64,000 nucleotides of DNA, from contig NZ_WHOM01000033.1 in NCBI RefSeq assembly GCF_009739465.1, forward strand, positions 355,965 through 419,964, in the 5' to 3' direction. The translations under genes and the position numbers were made by a program. Positions 16,700 to 28,776 of this stretch are shown one piece after another; the first letter of the stretch is position 1, and each line of letters starts with the position of its first letter. A model generated the notes under the pieces. That model had not been told where the DNA came from. It searched no databases and saw only the letters and a list, made by a program, of their open reading frames with translations. This DNA comes from Streptomyces apocyni (GTDB lineage Bacteria > Actinomycetota > Actinomycetes > Streptomycetales > Streptomycetaceae).

Positions 16700-19520
16700 A
16701 TGGGGTCACTCACGTACGACCTCACCCTGGCGGGTCTCTCGGTCGGCGCTGCGGCCGCGCTCACCGGCATCGGGCTGATCGTCACCTACCGGGCGACCGG
16801 CGTACTCAACTTCGCGCACGGCGCGGTCGCGATGGTGTGCGCCTATCTGCTGCGCCAGCTCACGGTCGAGTGGGGCTGGCCGCTGTGGCTCGCGGCGTCG
16901 GTCACCCTCCTGGTGGTCGCCCCGGGGATCGGGCTGGTCCTGGAGCGCGCGGTGTTCCGCCCGCTGTCCGTACTCGGCGGTGATCCGGCGCAGACCCTGG
17001 TCGCCTCGATCGGCGTCTTCATCCTGCTGGTCGGCGGGGCCGTGCTGCTGTGGGGGCAGGGCGCGCGGGCGGACGCCCCCGAGCTGCTGGGGGCGGAGCC
17101 CTGGGGTCAGCTGGCGGCCGTGCTCGCGGTGGGGCTCGGGGTGTGGGTGGTGACCCGGTGGACGCGGCTGGGCAGCGAGCTGCGGGCCGTGGTCGACAAC
17201 CGGCGGCTCGCCGTGCTGGGCGGGATCGACGCGGACCGGGTGGCGGCGGCGGGCTGGGCGTTCGGCTCCTTTACGGCGGGCCTGACCGGCGTCCTGCTCG
17301 CGCCGTTCGTACGCCTCGACCCGTACGGCCTTCCGCTGCTGGTCATGGAGGTCCTGGCGGTCGCGGTGGCGGCCGGGATGCGCAGCCTGCCGATCGCGGT
17401 GGCGATCGCGCTGGGGATCGGCGTGGTGCAGAGCCAACTGACCCGGCTGCACCCTTCGGGGTGGGGCGAGCCGCTGCTCCAGGCGGTGGGCGCCAATCTG
17501 TTCGTGGTGGCGCTGCTGATCGCCGCGCTGGTGCTGCCCGGGGTGGGCAGCCGGGACGCGTTGCCGCGCACGGCGTCCGCCCGGGTCCGCACGCCGCCGG
17601 GCGCCTGGATAGTGGCCGGTGTGCTCTTCCTGCTCCCGCTGGGGTTCGCGGGGTCCGACCTCTCTACGTCCGTGCAAGTCCCGGCGCTCGCGGTGATCCT
17701 GCTGTCGCTGGTCGTGGTGACCGGCAGGGGCGGCCAGATCTCGCTCGGCCAGGCGGCGTACGCGGGTCTGGGGGCACTGTTCACCGCGCTGCTCGCGGCG
17801 GGCCGGTTCCCGGGGCTGCCCGCACTGCCGCTTCTGGTCGCGCTGGGGGTCGCCGTGCTGCTGGTGGCGCCGCTGGGGCTGCTCACCGGGTGGCCCGCGA
17901 TCAGTCGGCACGGTCTCGCGCTGGCGCTGGCGACTTTCGCGGTCGGGGTCGCGGTGAGCCGCTTCGTCTTCGCCCAGCCGTACGTGACGGCGGGGCTCCG
18001 CCTGGACCGCCCCCCGGGCTTCGCCGGTGACCGGGCGTACTACGTGCTCGAACTGGGCCTGCTCACTGGGGCGTTGCTGGTGGTGACCGCACTGCGCCGG
18101 GGGCGGGTGGGCCGGGCGCTGGCCGCGATGCGGGACCACGAGTCGGGGGCGTCGGCGGCGGGCGTGCCAGTTCCGGCCTTGAAGCTGTGCGCCTTCGTGG
18201 TGGGCGCCGCGCTGGCCGCGCTGGGGGGCGGGATGCTCGGTATGGGGCTGCGCGCCTTCGATCCGGCGGCGTTCGATCCGGTGCGCGGGCTGCTCTGGTT
18301 CGCCGCGATCGTGGTGCTGGGCTCGGACTCGCTGATCGGCGCGCTGGCCGCCGCCGCGCTGCTGGTCGGCCTGGACGCGGGTACCCGGGGCGGCGTCGCG
18401 GCCGCGGTGATCGGCGTCCTGGCGGTTCTGATCGGCCGCTTCCCCGGTGGCCCGTACGACGCGCTGCGCTCCGCGCTGGCGTACCTGCGCCCGCGTACGT
18501 ATCGGACGGCCCGGCTGACTCCGCTGGGGGCCGGGGTACGGGCGCGGCTGGCGGTAGCGGGCATGGGAGCGGGAGCCGGAACCGGAGTCGACGCGAGAGC
18601 CGGAGCGGGAGCAGACACGGGAGCCGGAACCGGAGTCGACGCGGGAGTCGAGCCGGGGGCGTCCCCGCGTGCCGTGGGGCGCCTCGTCGAGTCCGCCGGG
18701 GCCCAGCCCGAGCGTCCACGCGCCACCGCGCCACCGGACCGAGGACGGCCGGTACGCGCCGGGGCCCCGCGGAAGCCGGACGCCGACGGGGCGTCCCGGT
18801 CGGCGGGGCCGTCGCTCGTGGCCCGTGGAGTGCGGGTCAGCTTCGGCGAGTTCACCGCCCTGGACGGAGTCGACCTGGACGTGACGCCGGGCCGGATCAC
18901 CGCGGTCGTGGGGCCGAACGGCGCCGGGAAGAGCACCCTGTTCCACTGCCTGGCCGGAACGGTCAGGCCCGACGCGGGGCGGGTGGAGTTCGGCGGACGG
19001 GACATCACGTACCGGCCCGCCCACGCGCGTACCCGCCTGGGCGTGGCCCGGACCTTTCAGCAGCTCGCCGTGTTTCCGTCGCTGACCGTCGAGGAGAACG
19101 TCGCGGTCGGGGCCGAGCAGGGGCGTCTGCGGGACGCCCGAGCCGTGCCGAGGACCCTCACCCTGCTCGGACTCGACGCCGTACGGCACCTGCCCGCCGC
19201 CGACCTGCCGACGGGCGCCCTGCGCCGCGTCGAGCTGGGCCGCGCACTGGCCGGTGGCCCACAGGTCCTGCTGCTCGACGAACCAGCCGCGGGCCTGGAC
19301 ACCGCCGAGGTAGCCGCCCTCGCGCGGCTGCTCAGGGCGCTCGCCGCCGACGGTATGGCCCTGCTGATCGTCGAGCACGACCTCGACCTGGTGGCCCACC
19401 TCGCCGACACGGTACGGGTGATGGCCGCCGGGCGGATCGTCGGCTCCGGCCCCGCCCACCGCGTACGGGACCTGACGGCCCGGGACAGCGCCCCCGACAC
19501 GCCCGGACGGCGGCCGCATC

Positions 19521-19531
<11 letters not shown>
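16700..19531 (+). CDS. Fused LivH-LivM-LivG: two permease domains and an ATPase in one chain
   Basis: 943 residues. Residues 1-290 form a LivH-type permease (GLIVTYRATGVLNFAHGAVAM is its hallmark). Residues 300-590 form a LivM-type permease with GQISLGQAAYAGLGA and the coupling region AMRDHESGASAAGV. Residues 600-705 are a linker with short Gly-Ala-Gly-Val-Asp repeats. Residues 710-930 form a LivG-type ATPase. Walker A GPNGAGKST is at 738-746, the Q-loop is ARTFQQL, Walker B is VLLLDEPAAGLD, and the H-loop is LLIVEHDLDLV. The signature motif is abnormal: LPTGA (836-840) replaces LSxGx. These units are normally three separate proteins. It is followed, with an 11-bp overlap, by a LivF-type ATPase gene. 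Import of an amino acid or related compound is expected. Confidence 0.85.
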
Positions 19532-20799
<1,268 letters not shown>

Positions 20800-20846
20800 T
20801 GGGCGGTGACGGCGTGCGGCGGCGTCCCGCGCCCGGGACGGGGCGA

Positions 20847-20884
20847 GCCCCACCCGGTCGGACTATCGGATGACCGGGTGGGGC
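20847..20884 (-). terminator. 13-bp perfect hairpin between the two Rpf genes
   Basis: Arms 20847-20859 and 20872-20884 (GCCCCACCCGGTC and its complement) enclose a 12-base loop, 33 bases past the stop of the upstream Rpf gene. No T-run follows, as is usual in Streptomyces. Confidence 0.75.
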
Positions 20885-20894
20885 CAGCTCGTAC

Positions 20895-22074
<1,180 letters not shown>

Positions 22075-22857
22075 GTGCCGCGCATGCTCGACGTCAGTGA
22101 TGACGTACGCGCCGAGATCGGCGACGACGAAGCCGACCGGCTGCTCGCCGGTGACAACTCCCCGGGCAGCTACGACTGCACCTCCTGCCGCACCCCGGGC
22201 GACTCCGGGCAGGAGCACACCAGCACCGTGCTGTTCGTCGGCGAGGAAACCGCGGTCCTCGCCTTCGCCCACGCCACCTGTCTGCCCTCCCAGGTGGTGC
22301 AGGTCGCCGAGGAACACCTGCAGGGCGCCGTACGGTCCATCACGGGCGAGGCCGACAGCGCCCAGCCCCCCGCCGCACCGGCGGCGGAGCAGGCCGTCCT
22401 CGGCATCACCAGCGGTCTCCTGCTGATCGACGGCGAACTGCACCCCGCGCTCGTCGTCGAACCCACCGGCCCCATCGCCAGGCCCGGCACGACCGGTCCG
22501 GGAGACGACTTCCTGCCGCTCCTGATCGAGCAGGGCTTCATGCCGGTCACCGGCGTGCAGGAGGTACCCGCCAAGCTGCCCGGCTGGTCCGTACTGCTCG
22601 CCATGGGCCAGCTGCACGCCGTGCTCCAGCCCAGCGCTGGCGGCGGCACGGTCGCCTGGTGGCAGGCCCACCAGCCGCTGCCGGTCACCGACGGCTGGCG
22701 GGCCGCGGCCAACAAGCTGAGCAGCGTCCTGGTGTTCGCCGCACCGGCTGGCTCGATCGGCCGTCAGCAGCGCGAGGACCTGCTGCGCGAGGCCCTGGAG
22801 AAGGCGGCGGCCGACGGTGTCCTGGTGGGCGGCTCGATGCCGCTGGCGGGTACCTGA
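22075..22857 (+). CDS. Conserved actinobacterial protein of unknown function
   Basis: 260 residues from a GTG with GAGGAG 7 bases upstream (an in-frame ATG at 22045 is the alternative). Residues 1-30 are acidic. CTSCR (about 32-36) is a CxxC pair, and a His/Cys-containing VLAFAHATCLPSQVVQV follows. The second half (about 115-255) alternates strands and helices, with WSVLLAMGQLHAVL and a final helix EDLLREALEKAAADGVLVGGSMP. No signal peptide is present. I do not recognise the family. The acidic, cytoplasmic character and synteny with der suggest an ordinary conserved Streptomyces gene. Confidence 0.65.
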   Translation: MPRMLDVSDDVRAEIGDDEADRLLAGDNSPGSYDCTSCRTPGDSGQEHTSTVLFVGEETAVLAFAHATCLPSQVVQVAEEHLQGAVRSITGEADSAQPPAAPAAEQAVLGITSGLLLIDGELHPALVVEPTGPIARPGTTGPGDDFLPLLIEQGFMPVTGVQEVPAKLPGWSVLLAMGQLHAVLQPSAGGGTVAWWQAHQPLPVTDGWRAAANKLSSVLVFAAPAGSIGRQQREDLLREALEKAAADGVLVGGSMPLAGT

Positions 22858-22951
22858 GAGCCCGTACTCGATCCCCCGCATCCGACAGCCCTCAAGGTCG
22901 TTGGCACATAACGTGCAGCCTTACGAGCCCTCCCGCCACCAGATCCCTCCC

Positions 22952-23278
22952 ATGCGCCCCGCCCGGAACGCCTCGGGGGGCCGCTCAGCCACCCCCATCT
23001 ACGACGAACTGTTCGCGGAGTGGCGCCGGTCCTTCAAGGCGCTGCCAGGCGACCGGTCCGGCGAGGACAATCTGGGATTCACGGGCTTCGGCAGCCTGCC
23101 GTACGGCGACAGCGGCCAGAGCCACGGCTACGACAGCCACAGCGGGTCCACCGGATACGGCGGCGGGTACGGAGCCCACAGCGGCCAGAGCGGCTCCTGG
23201 TACGTCGACGGGCGACAGCCGCACACCGGGGGCAGGCTCCCGGCGGCCCTGCCGCCCGCTCCCCGCAGGGGCCGCTGA
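22952..23278 (+). CDS. Small Gly/Ser-rich conserved hypothetical protein
   Basis: 108 residues from the ATG at 22952. The start is uncertain: no ribosome site is visible and the frame is open upstream, including a GTG at 22913. The first 45 residues (ATPIYDELFAEWRRSFKALPGDRSGE) look folded and conserved. The rest is Gly/Ser/Tyr-rich and disordered. TAACGT at 22909-22914 may be its -10 element. Its end is followed by a bidirectional terminator facing der. Function unknown. Confidence 0.55.
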   Translation: MRPARNASGGRSATPIYDELFAEWRRSFKALPGDRSGEDNLGFTGFGSLPYGDSGQSHGYDSHSGSTGYGGGYGAHSGQSGSWYVDGRQPHTGGRLPAALPPAPRRGR

Positions 23279-23314
23279 CCCGGCCCGCTCCCGCCCCCCG
23301 CGCCCCGCGCGAAA

Positions 23315-23350
23315 GGCCCCGGCGCCCTCCCTGAGGAGAGCGCCGGGGCC
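23315..23350. terminator. Bidirectional hairpin between the small gene and der
   Basis: GGCCCCGGCGC (23315-23325) pairs with its complement at 23340-23350, with additional CCTCC/GGAG pairing inside. It sits between two convergent genes. Confidence 0.75.
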
Positions 23351-23393
23351 CACACGTACGCGCGTACAGGCGTACACGCGTAGGGACGCCTGT

Positions 23394-23432
23394 TTCTTGC
23401 GGCTACTTCTTGCGGCTACTTCTTGCGGCCGC
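23394..23432. repeat. 13-bp tandem triplication across the der stop codon
   Basis: Units 23394-23406, 23407-23419 and 23420-23432. The first two are identical and the third differs in two bases. They duplicate the last codons of der (Arg-Lys-Lys) with its TAG at 23416-23418. Confidence 0.92.
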
Positions 23433-24900
23433 GCTTCTCGCGCACCCGCACGGAGATATGGATCGGCGTGCCCTCGAAGCCGAACTCCTCACGCAGCCGC
23501 CGCTCCACGAAGCGCCGGTAGCCGTGCTCGATGAAGCCCGAGGAGAAGAGCACGAAGCGCGGCGGCTTGGTGCCCGCCTGGGTACCGAAGAGGATGCGGG
23601 GCTGCTTGCCGCCACGCACCGGGTGCGGGTGGCCGGCGACCAGCTCGCCGAGGAAGGCGTTCAGCCGCCCGGTCGGCACCCGGGTCTCCCAGCCCGCCAG
23701 CGCCGTCTCGATCGCCGGGACCAGCTTCTCCATGTGCCGCCCGGTGCGCGCCGAGACATTGACCCGAGGCGCCCAGGCGACCTGCGCGAGCTCCGACTCG
23801 ATCTCCCGCTCCAGGTAGTAGCGGCGCTCCTCGTCGAGGGTGTCCCACTTGTTGTACGCGAGGACGATCGCCCGCCCAGCCTCGACGGCCATCGTGACGA
23901 TGCGCTGGTCCTGAATGCTGATGGATTCACTGGCGTCGATCAGGATGACCGCCACCTCGGCCTTCTCGACCGCGGCCGCGGTGCGCAGCGAAGCGTAGTA
24001 GTCGGCGCCCTGCTGGAGGTGGACCCGCTTGCGGATGCCCGCGGTGTCCACGAACTTCCAGGTGACCCCGCCGAGTTCGATCAGCTCGTCGACCGGGTCG
24101 CGGGTGGTACCGGCCAGTTCGTTGACGACGACGCGGTCTTCGTCCGCCACCTTGTTGAGCAGCGACGACTTGCCGACGTTCGGACGGCCGATGAGGGCGA
24201 TCCGGCGCGGGCCGCCGAGCCCGGCGGCGCCGAAGGTCTGCAGGGGGGCCTCGGGCAGCGCCTCCAGGACGGCGTCAAGCATGTCGCCCGTACCACGGCC
24301 GTGCAGCGAGGAGACCGGGTGCGGCTCGCCAAGGCCCAGCGACCACAGCGCGGTGGCGTCCGCCTCGCCGCTGGGGCCGTCGACCTTGTTGGCGCAGAGC
24401 ACGACGGGCTTGCCCGCCTTGCGGAGCAGCCGGACGACCGCCTCGTCGGTGTCGGTGGCGCCGACCGTGGAGTCGACCACGAAGACGACCGCGTCGGCGG
24501 CCTCGATCGCGTACTCGGCCTGGGCGGCGACGGAGGCGTCGATGCCGAGGACGTCCTGCTCCCAGCCGCCGGTGTCGACGAGCTTGAAGCGGCGGCCCGC
24601 CCACTCGGCCTCGTAGGTGACGCGGTCCCGGGTGACACCGGGCTTGTCCTCGACGACGGCCTCGCGGCGGCCGATGATGCGGTTCACCAGGGTCGACTTG
24701 CCGACATTGGGGCGGCCGACGACAGCGAGCACGGGCAGCGGTCCATGACCGGCCTCGTCGATCGCGCCCTCGACGTCGTCGGCGTCGAAGCCCTCCAGCG
24801 CGGCGAGCTCCATGAACTCCGCGTACTCGGCGTCGCCGAGCGCTCCGTGCTCGTGGTCGCCGGCGCCCGCCGAGTCATCGGCGTGGATGTGGTCGTTCAT
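23416..24900 (-). CDS. der: Ribosome assembly GTPase Der (EngA)
   Basis: 494 residues from the ATG at 24900 (AGAGG 10 bases upstream). There is an acidic N-terminal extension of about 55 residues as in other actinobacteria. Two tandem Era-like GTPase domains follow. Domain 1 has GRPNVGKS at about 62, DTGG, and a CANKVD version of NKxD. Domain 2 has GRPNVGKS at about 237, DTAG and YNKWD. A KH-like domain lies at about 405-494 with [14 protein letters not shown]. It acts late in 50S subunit maturation. It ends the cmk-plsC-der run, 68 bp after plsC. Confidence 0.95.
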   Translation of the reverse strand: MNDHIHADDSAGAGDHEHGALGDAEYAEFMELAALEGFDADDVEGAIDEAGHGPLPVLAVVGRPNVGKSTLVNRIIGRREAVVEDKPGVTRDRVTYEAEWAGRRFKLVDTGGWEQDVLGIDASVAAQAEYAIEAADAVVFVVDSTVGATDTDEAVVRLLRKAGKPVVLCANKVDGPSGEADATALWSLGLGEPHPVSSLHGRGTGDMLDAVLEALPEAPLQTFGAAGLGGPRRIALIGRPNVGKSSLLNKVADEDRVVVNELAGTTRDPVDELIELGGVTWKFVDTAGIRKRVHLQQGADYYASLRTAAAVEKAEVAVILIDASESISIQDQRIVTMAVEAGRAIVLAYNKWDTLDEERRYYLEREIESELAQVAWAPRVNVSARTGRHMEKLVPAIETALAGWETRVPTGRLNAFLGELVAGHPHPVRGGKQPRILFGTQAGTKPPRFVLFSSGFIEHGYRRFVERRLREEFGFEGTPIHISVRVREKRGRKK

Positions 24901-24968
24901 GAAGTCCGTACCTCTGTCATCAGTCATCGATGGACCGCTGGTGTCGCGGCCCACTACTCAAGTCTCGC

Positions 24969-25640
24969 TCAGCGCCCGGTGAGGCGCCTGGCGTTTTCCA
25001 GGTGGGCGGTCAGCCGCTCCTGGATGCGCACGGTCGCCTCGTCCAGCGCCTTACGCGTCCGCCGCCCGCTGCCGTCTCCGGCTTCGAAGCCGTCTCCGAA
25101 GACGACGTCGACCCGGCTGCGCAGCGGCGGCAGCCCTGGTATCAACCGTCCGCGGCACTCGGTGCTTCCCAGCACCGCCACCGGGACGACTGGCGCCCCG
25201 CTGCGTACGGCGAAGTACGCGAGGCCCGCGCGCAGCGACGCGAAGTCACCCTCGCCACGGGTGCCCTCGGGGAAGATCCCCAGCACTCCCCCGTCGGCCA
25301 GCACGTCCAGCGCCTGGGTGATGGCCCTGCGGTCGGCGACCGAGCGGTCCACCTTCAGCTGGCCGATGCCGCGCAGAAACGGGTCGAGCGGGCCGACGAA
25401 CGCTTCCTTCTTGATCAGGAAGTGGGTGGGTCGGGGTGCGGTACCCATCACCATCGGTCCGTCGACCATGTGCGAGTGGTTCACGGCCAGGATCGCCGGG
25501 CCACTCGCGGGCACCCGCCAGGCGCCGAGCACGCGCGGCTTCCACAGCCCGTACATCAGACCGACGCCGATCCGGCGACCGACCTCAGCGCCTCTGCCAG
25601 ACGGCACGGACGATCCGGATGGCACGGACGATGCGGTCAC
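24969..25640 (-). CDS. plsC: 1-acyl-sn-glycerol-3-phosphate acyltransferase (PlsC)
   Basis: 223 residues. The GTG at 25640 overlaps the cmk stop (GTGA), which decides the start. Motifs are present in order: HSHMVD (HX4D catalytic pair, about 55), KKEAFVGP, and FPEGTR (about 123), the glycerol-3-phosphate-binding block. One N-terminal amphipathic or membrane-inserting helix lies at about 22-40. It transfers a fatty acyl chain to lysophosphatidic acid at the membrane. The position cmk-plsC-der is conserved in actinobacteria. The first residues come from an 18-bp tandem duplication. Confidence 0.92.
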   Translation of the reverse strand: MTASSVPSGSSVPSGRGAEVGRRIGVGLMYGLWKPRVLGAWRVPASGPAILAVNHSHMVDGPMVMGTAPRPTHFLIKKEAFVGPLDPFLRGIGQLKVDRSVADRRAITQALDVLADGGVLGIFPEGTRGEGDFASLRAGLAYFAVRSGAPVVPVAVLGSTECRGRLIPGLPPLRSRVDVVFGDGFEAGDGSGRRTRKALDEATVRIQERLTAHLENARRLTGR

Positions 25641-25685
25641 TTCGCGGCCCGCTTCTCCTCGGTAGCGGCTCGCTTCTCCTCGACG
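25603..25685. repeat. Two adjacent tandem duplications at the cmk/plsC junction
   Basis: An 18-bp repeat (25603-25620, 25621-25638) encodes the start of PlsC. A 21-bp repeat (25644-25664, 25665-25685) encodes EEKRAA twice at the end of Cmk. The shared GTGA stop/start lies between and partly inside them. Confidence 0.88.
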
Positions 25686-26359
25686 AGGGTGACGACGCAC
25701 TCGATGACCTGCTGGAGCGTGAGGTCGGTGGTGTCCACCTCGACCGCGTCACCGGCCTTGGCCAGCGGCGAGGTCTTCCGGCCCGAGTCGGCCGCGTCCC
25801 GCTTGATCAGCGCTTCCCTGGTGGCGTGGATGTCGGCGCCCTTGAGCTCACCGCTGCGGCGGGCGGCGCGCGCCTCGGGGGACGCCGTGAGGAAGATCTT
25901 GAGGTCCGCGTCGGGCAGCACCGTCGTACCGATGTCCCGGCCTTCCACGACGATGCCGCGCTCGGCGCCGGCGGCGATGGAGCGCTGCAGCTCGGTGATC
26001 CGGGTCCGCACCTCGGGGACCGCGCTGACCGCGCTGACCTTGGAGGTGACCTCCTGCGTACGGATCGGACCCGCGACGTCGACGCCGTCGACCGTGATGG
26101 TCGGGGCGGCCGGGTCGGTGCCGGAGACGATCTCCGCCTTGGCGGCGACCGCGGCGATGGCGGACGGGTCGGTGATGTCGATGCCGTGGTGCACCATCCA
26201 CCAGGTGATCGCCCGGTACTGGGCGCCGGTGTCCAGGTAGCTGAGGCCGAGCTGGGCGGCGACGGCCTTGGAGGTGCTGGACTTGCCCGTGCCGGAGGGG
26301 CCGTCGATGGCGACAATCACTGCCGGGGCGGTGCTGGCGGCGGTTCCTGCGGTTTCCAC
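25637..26359 (-). CDS. cmk: Cytidylate kinase
   Basis: 240 residues, GTG start with AGGAAGG upstream. The P-loop DGPSGTGKSS is at about 19-28. The CMP-binding YLDTGAQYRAITWW (about 41-54) and EGRDIGTTVLPDADLKIFLTA (about 140-160) carry the family's nucleotide contacts, and the lid Arg residues are in ASPEARAARR. It phosphorylates CMP and dCMP with ATP. The last 16 residues are a tandem EEKRAA duplication not needed for the fold. The gene is followed by plsC with a 4-base overlap. Confidence 0.95.
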   Translation of the reverse strand: METAGTAASTAPAVIVAIDGPSGTGKSSTSKAVAAQLGLSYLDTGAQYRAITWWMVHHGIDITDPSAIAAVAAKAEIVSGTDPAAPTITVDGVDVAGPIRTQEVTSKVSAVSAVPEVRTRITELQRSIAAGAERGIVVEGRDIGTTVLPDADLKIFLTASPEARAARRSGELKGADIHATREALIKRDAADSGRKTSPLAKAGDAVEVDTTDLTLQQVIECVVTLVEEKRAATEEKRAAK

Positions 26360-26512
26360 GGGCGGGGTACACCTTCCTGATCACACAAGCGGGAGAAGAG
26401 GCCGCTGCGGTGAACGGACCCTGGACAAGGTTACTGGCTCGCCCGCCCGCCTTTTACTGCCGGACCGAACCCGCGGTCAACACCACGGGAAACCGCCACG
26501 GGAAACCCGCCC

Positions 26513-27598
26513 TCACTGCCGGATCGACCAGCCCCGCTCGCGCAGCGCCGCGCTCAGCACCGGCGCCGCCCTCGGCTCGACCATGAGCTGCACGAGACCC
26601 GCCTGCTGCCCGGTCGCGTGCTCGATGCGTACGTCCTCGATGTTGACGCCCGCCATTCCGGCGTCGGCGAAGATCCGGGCCAGCTGTCCCGGCTGGTCAT
26701 TGATGAGGACGGCCACGATTTCGTATGTGGTCGGGGCCGAGCCGTGCTTGCCGGGTACCCGCACCTGGCCCGCGTTGCCGCGGCGCAGTACATCCTCGAT
26801 GCCGGTCGCGCCGCCCAGCCGCTTGTCCTCGTCCGCGGACTGCAGCCCGCGCAGAGCCCGTACGGTCTCGTCCAGGTCGGCGGAGAGCTCGGCGAGCAGG
26901 TCGGCGACCGGGCCCGGGTTGGCGGACAGGATGTCGATCCACATCCGGGGGTCGGAGGCCGCGATCCGGGTGACGTCGCGGATGCCCTGGCCACAGAGCC
27001 GTACGGCGGTGTCCTCGGCATGCTCCAGGCGGGCCGCGACCATGCTGGAGACCAGGTGCGGCATATGCGAGACGAGAGCGACGGCGCGGTCGTGGGCGTC
27101 GGCGTCCATCACGACCGGCACCGCGCGGCAGAGCGCGACCAGCTCGAGCGCCAGGTTCAGCACCTCGGTGTCGGTGTCGCGGGTGGGCGTGAGCACCCAG
27201 GGACGGCCCTCGAAGAGGTCAGCGGTCGCGGCGAGCGGCCCCGAGCGCTCCCGGCCGGACATGGGGTGGGTCCCGATGTACGCGCTCAGGTCAAGACCGA
27301 GTGCCTCGAGCTCACGGCGCGGACCGCCCTTGACGCTGGCGACGTCCAGGTAGCCGCGGGCCACCCCGCGCCGCATCGCGTCGGCCAGGGTCGCCGCCAC
27401 ATGCGCGGGCGGTACGGCGATCACCGCGAGGTCGACCCGGCCTTCGGGGGCGGCGTCGGTACCCGCGCCGAGCGCGGCGGCGGTGCGGGCCTGCTCCGGG
27501 TCGTGGTCGGTGAGGTAGACGGTGACCCCGCGGCTGGCGAGGGTCAGTGCGGCGGAGGTGCCGATCAGGCCGGTCCCCATGACCAGGGCGGTTCTCAC
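26513..27598 (-). CDS. tyrA: Prephenate dehydrogenase with C-terminal ACT domain
   Basis: 361 residues. The GTG at 27598 overlaps the aroH stop (GTGA). NAD-binding GTGLIGTSAA is at 9-18. Catalytic-region blocks THPMSGRERSGP (about 113-124) and LVSHMPHLVSSM (about 180-191) follow, and then a C-terminal ACT domain (about 288-361: EIVAVLINDQPGQLARIFADAGM). It converts prephenate to 4-hydroxyphenylpyruvate for tyrosine, and the ACT domain suggests feedback by an aromatic amino acid. It forms an operon with chorismate mutase, which supplies its substrate. Confidence 0.93.
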   Translation of the reverse strand: MRTALVMGTGLIGTSAALTLASRGVTVYLTDHDPEQARTAAALGAGTDAAPEGRVDLAVIAVPPAHVAATLADAMRRGVARGYLDVASVKGGPRRELEALGLDLSAYIGTHPMSGRERSGPLAATADLFEGRPWVLTPTRDTDTEVLNLALELVALCRAVPVVMDADAHDRAVALVSHMPHLVSSMVAARLEHAEDTAVRLCGQGIRDVTRIAASDPRMWIDILSANPGPVADLLAELSADLDETVRALRGLQSADEDKRLGGATGIEDVLRRGNAGQVRVPGKHGSAPTTYEIVAVLINDQPGQLARIFADAGMAGVNIEDVRIEHATGQQAGLVQLMVEPRAAPVLSAALRERGWSIRQ

Positions 27599-27957
27599 TG
27601 GGCGATGTCCTTGCGGAGAGCGGCCGCGGCACCGAGGTACACATGCGCGATGTCGGCCTTGGGCTTGTCGGACTCGATGTGCGCGAGGATACGTACGACC
27701 CGGGGCATGGCACCGGCGATATCGAGCTCCTGCGCGCAGATCAGCGGAACGTCGACGATGCCGAGCCCCCGGGCGGCGGCGGCCGGGAAGTCGCTGTGCA
27801 GATCGGGCGTGGCCGTGAACCAGATACTGATCAGCTCATCCGCGCTGAGGCCATTGCGCTCCATGATCGCGGTGAGCAGCCCACCGACCTGCTGCCCCAT
27901 CTCCTCAGCCGTGTCCTGCCGAAGCTGGACAGCCCCGCGAACCGCTCGAACCGCCAC
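27595..27957 (-). CDS. aroH: Monofunctional chorismate mutase, AroH type
   Basis: 120 residues. The GTG at 27957 is chosen because GAGGAG sits 7 bases upstream and the product then begins VAVRAVRGAVQLRQDT, aligning with Bacillus subtilis AroH. An in-frame ATG at 27990 lacks a ribosome site. Active-site residues are present: Arg7 in RGA, the Glu in ATPDLHSDFPA, and the Arg/Tyr in VRILAH...DIAHVYLGAAAALR. The enzyme rearranges chorismate to prephenate, which TyrA uses next. It is translationally coupled to tyrA. Confidence 0.92.
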   Translation of the reverse strand: MAVRAVRGAVQLRQDTAEEMGQQVGGLLTAIMERNGLSADELISIWFTATPDLHSDFPAAAARGLGIVDVPLICAQELDIAGAMPRVVRILAHIESDKPKADIAHVYLGAAAALRKDIAQ

Positions 27958-28077
27958 CGCGCTGCTCCTCGCCTGTCCGTACGTCATGAACGTCCCTGTC
28001 CCGATCAGCCTAGTCAGCTTTGTGACCCACCAGCGCACGACGCCCGCCTGGCGAGACGCGGGCCGCTCCCGCTCACG

Positions 28078-28083
28078 TAGTCT
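28078..28083 (+). promoter_or_regulatory. -10 element for a leaderless start
   Basis: TAGTCT ends 7 bases before the ATG at 28091; no ribosome site is present. Confidence 0.5.
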
Positions 28084-28090
28084 CGCGGCC

Positions 28091-28771
28091 ATGCGTCCCG
28101 AGCAGCTCGTCCGCGACCACACGGTGTACTCGTGCGTGATGGGCTCCCGCGCCTTCGGCCTGGCCACCGAGGCCAGCGACACCGACCGGCGCGGGGTGTT
28201 CGTCGCCCCGACGCCGCTCTACTGGCGCTTCGAGAAGCCCCCGACGCATGTGGAGGGCCCTCTGGAGGAGCAGTTCTCCTGGGAGCTGGAACGCTTCTGC
28301 ACGCTCGCGCTGCGCGCCAATCCGAACATCCTGGAGTGTCTGCACTCCCCGCTCGTCGAGCGTCTGGACGACACCGGTCGCGAACTGCTCGCCCTGCGCG
28401 GCGCGTTCCTGTCCCGCCAGGCGCACCAGACGTTCTCCCGCTACGCGCTGGGGCAGCACGAGAAGCTCGCGACGGACGTACGCCGCCGCGGAGCGCCGCG
28501 CTGGAAGCACGCGATGCACCTGCTCCGGCTGCTGATGACCTGCCGCGACCTGCTGCGCACGGGCGAGCTGGTCATCGACGTCGGTGACGCCCGTGACTTC
28601 CTGCTCGCGGTTCGGCGCGGCGAAGTCCCCTGGGCTGAGGTCCAGTCCCGGATGACGCGGCTCGCCGCGGAGGCCGATGAGGCGGCGGCGCGCAGCCCAC
28701 TGCCGCCGGAGCCGGACCGGGCCCGCGTCGAGGACTTCCTGACCCGCACCCGCCGCGCCTCGGCCCGCTGA
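28091..28771 (+). CDS. RlaP-type (YcgL-like) nucleotidyltransferase domain protein, copy 1
   Basis: 226 residues. The long open frame upstream is not coding. The DNA-polymerase-beta-like core is at the start: CVMGSRAFGLATEASDTDRRG carries the GS motif and a D-x-D pair (about 16-35). The helical half includes NPNILECLHSP (about 77-87), which is shared with the convergent paralogue. The usual third catalytic acid is not obvious: the expected strand reads QFSWELERF. The family (PF10127, RlaP) occurs in predicted RNA-repair loci. The gene ends 5 bases from the paralogue on the other strand, next to an ADP-ribosylglycohydrolase gene. The substrate is unknown. Confidence 0.75.
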   Translation: MRPEQLVRDHTVYSCVMGSRAFGLATEASDTDRRGVFVAPTPLYWRFEKPPTHVEGPLEEQFSWELERFCTLALRANPNILECLHSPLVERLDDTGRELLALRGAFLSRQAHQTFSRYALGQHEKLATDVRRRGAPRWKHAMHLLRLLMTCRDLLRTGELVIDVGDARDFLLAVRRGEVPWAEVQSRMTRLAAEADEAAARSPLPPEPDRARVEDFLTRTRRASAR

Positions 28772-28776
28772 GGGGC

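Noticed and set aside
18561..18800. Frameshift or gene boundary inside the fused transporter linker
   Set aside because: The frame is open, in good codon bias and without an internal ribosome site; the repeats explain the low complexity. I keep the fusion but list re-sequencing as a check.
16706..19519. 937-codon minus-strand frame opposite the fused transporter
   Set aside because: Gln/Arg/His-rich translation with no domain, produced by GC-rich codon bias of the real plus-strand gene.
26618..28090. Upstream part of the open frame that continues into the RlaP copy 1 gene
   Set aside because: It is antisense to tyrA and aroH and lacks family sequence; a leaderless promoter precedes the ATG at 28091.
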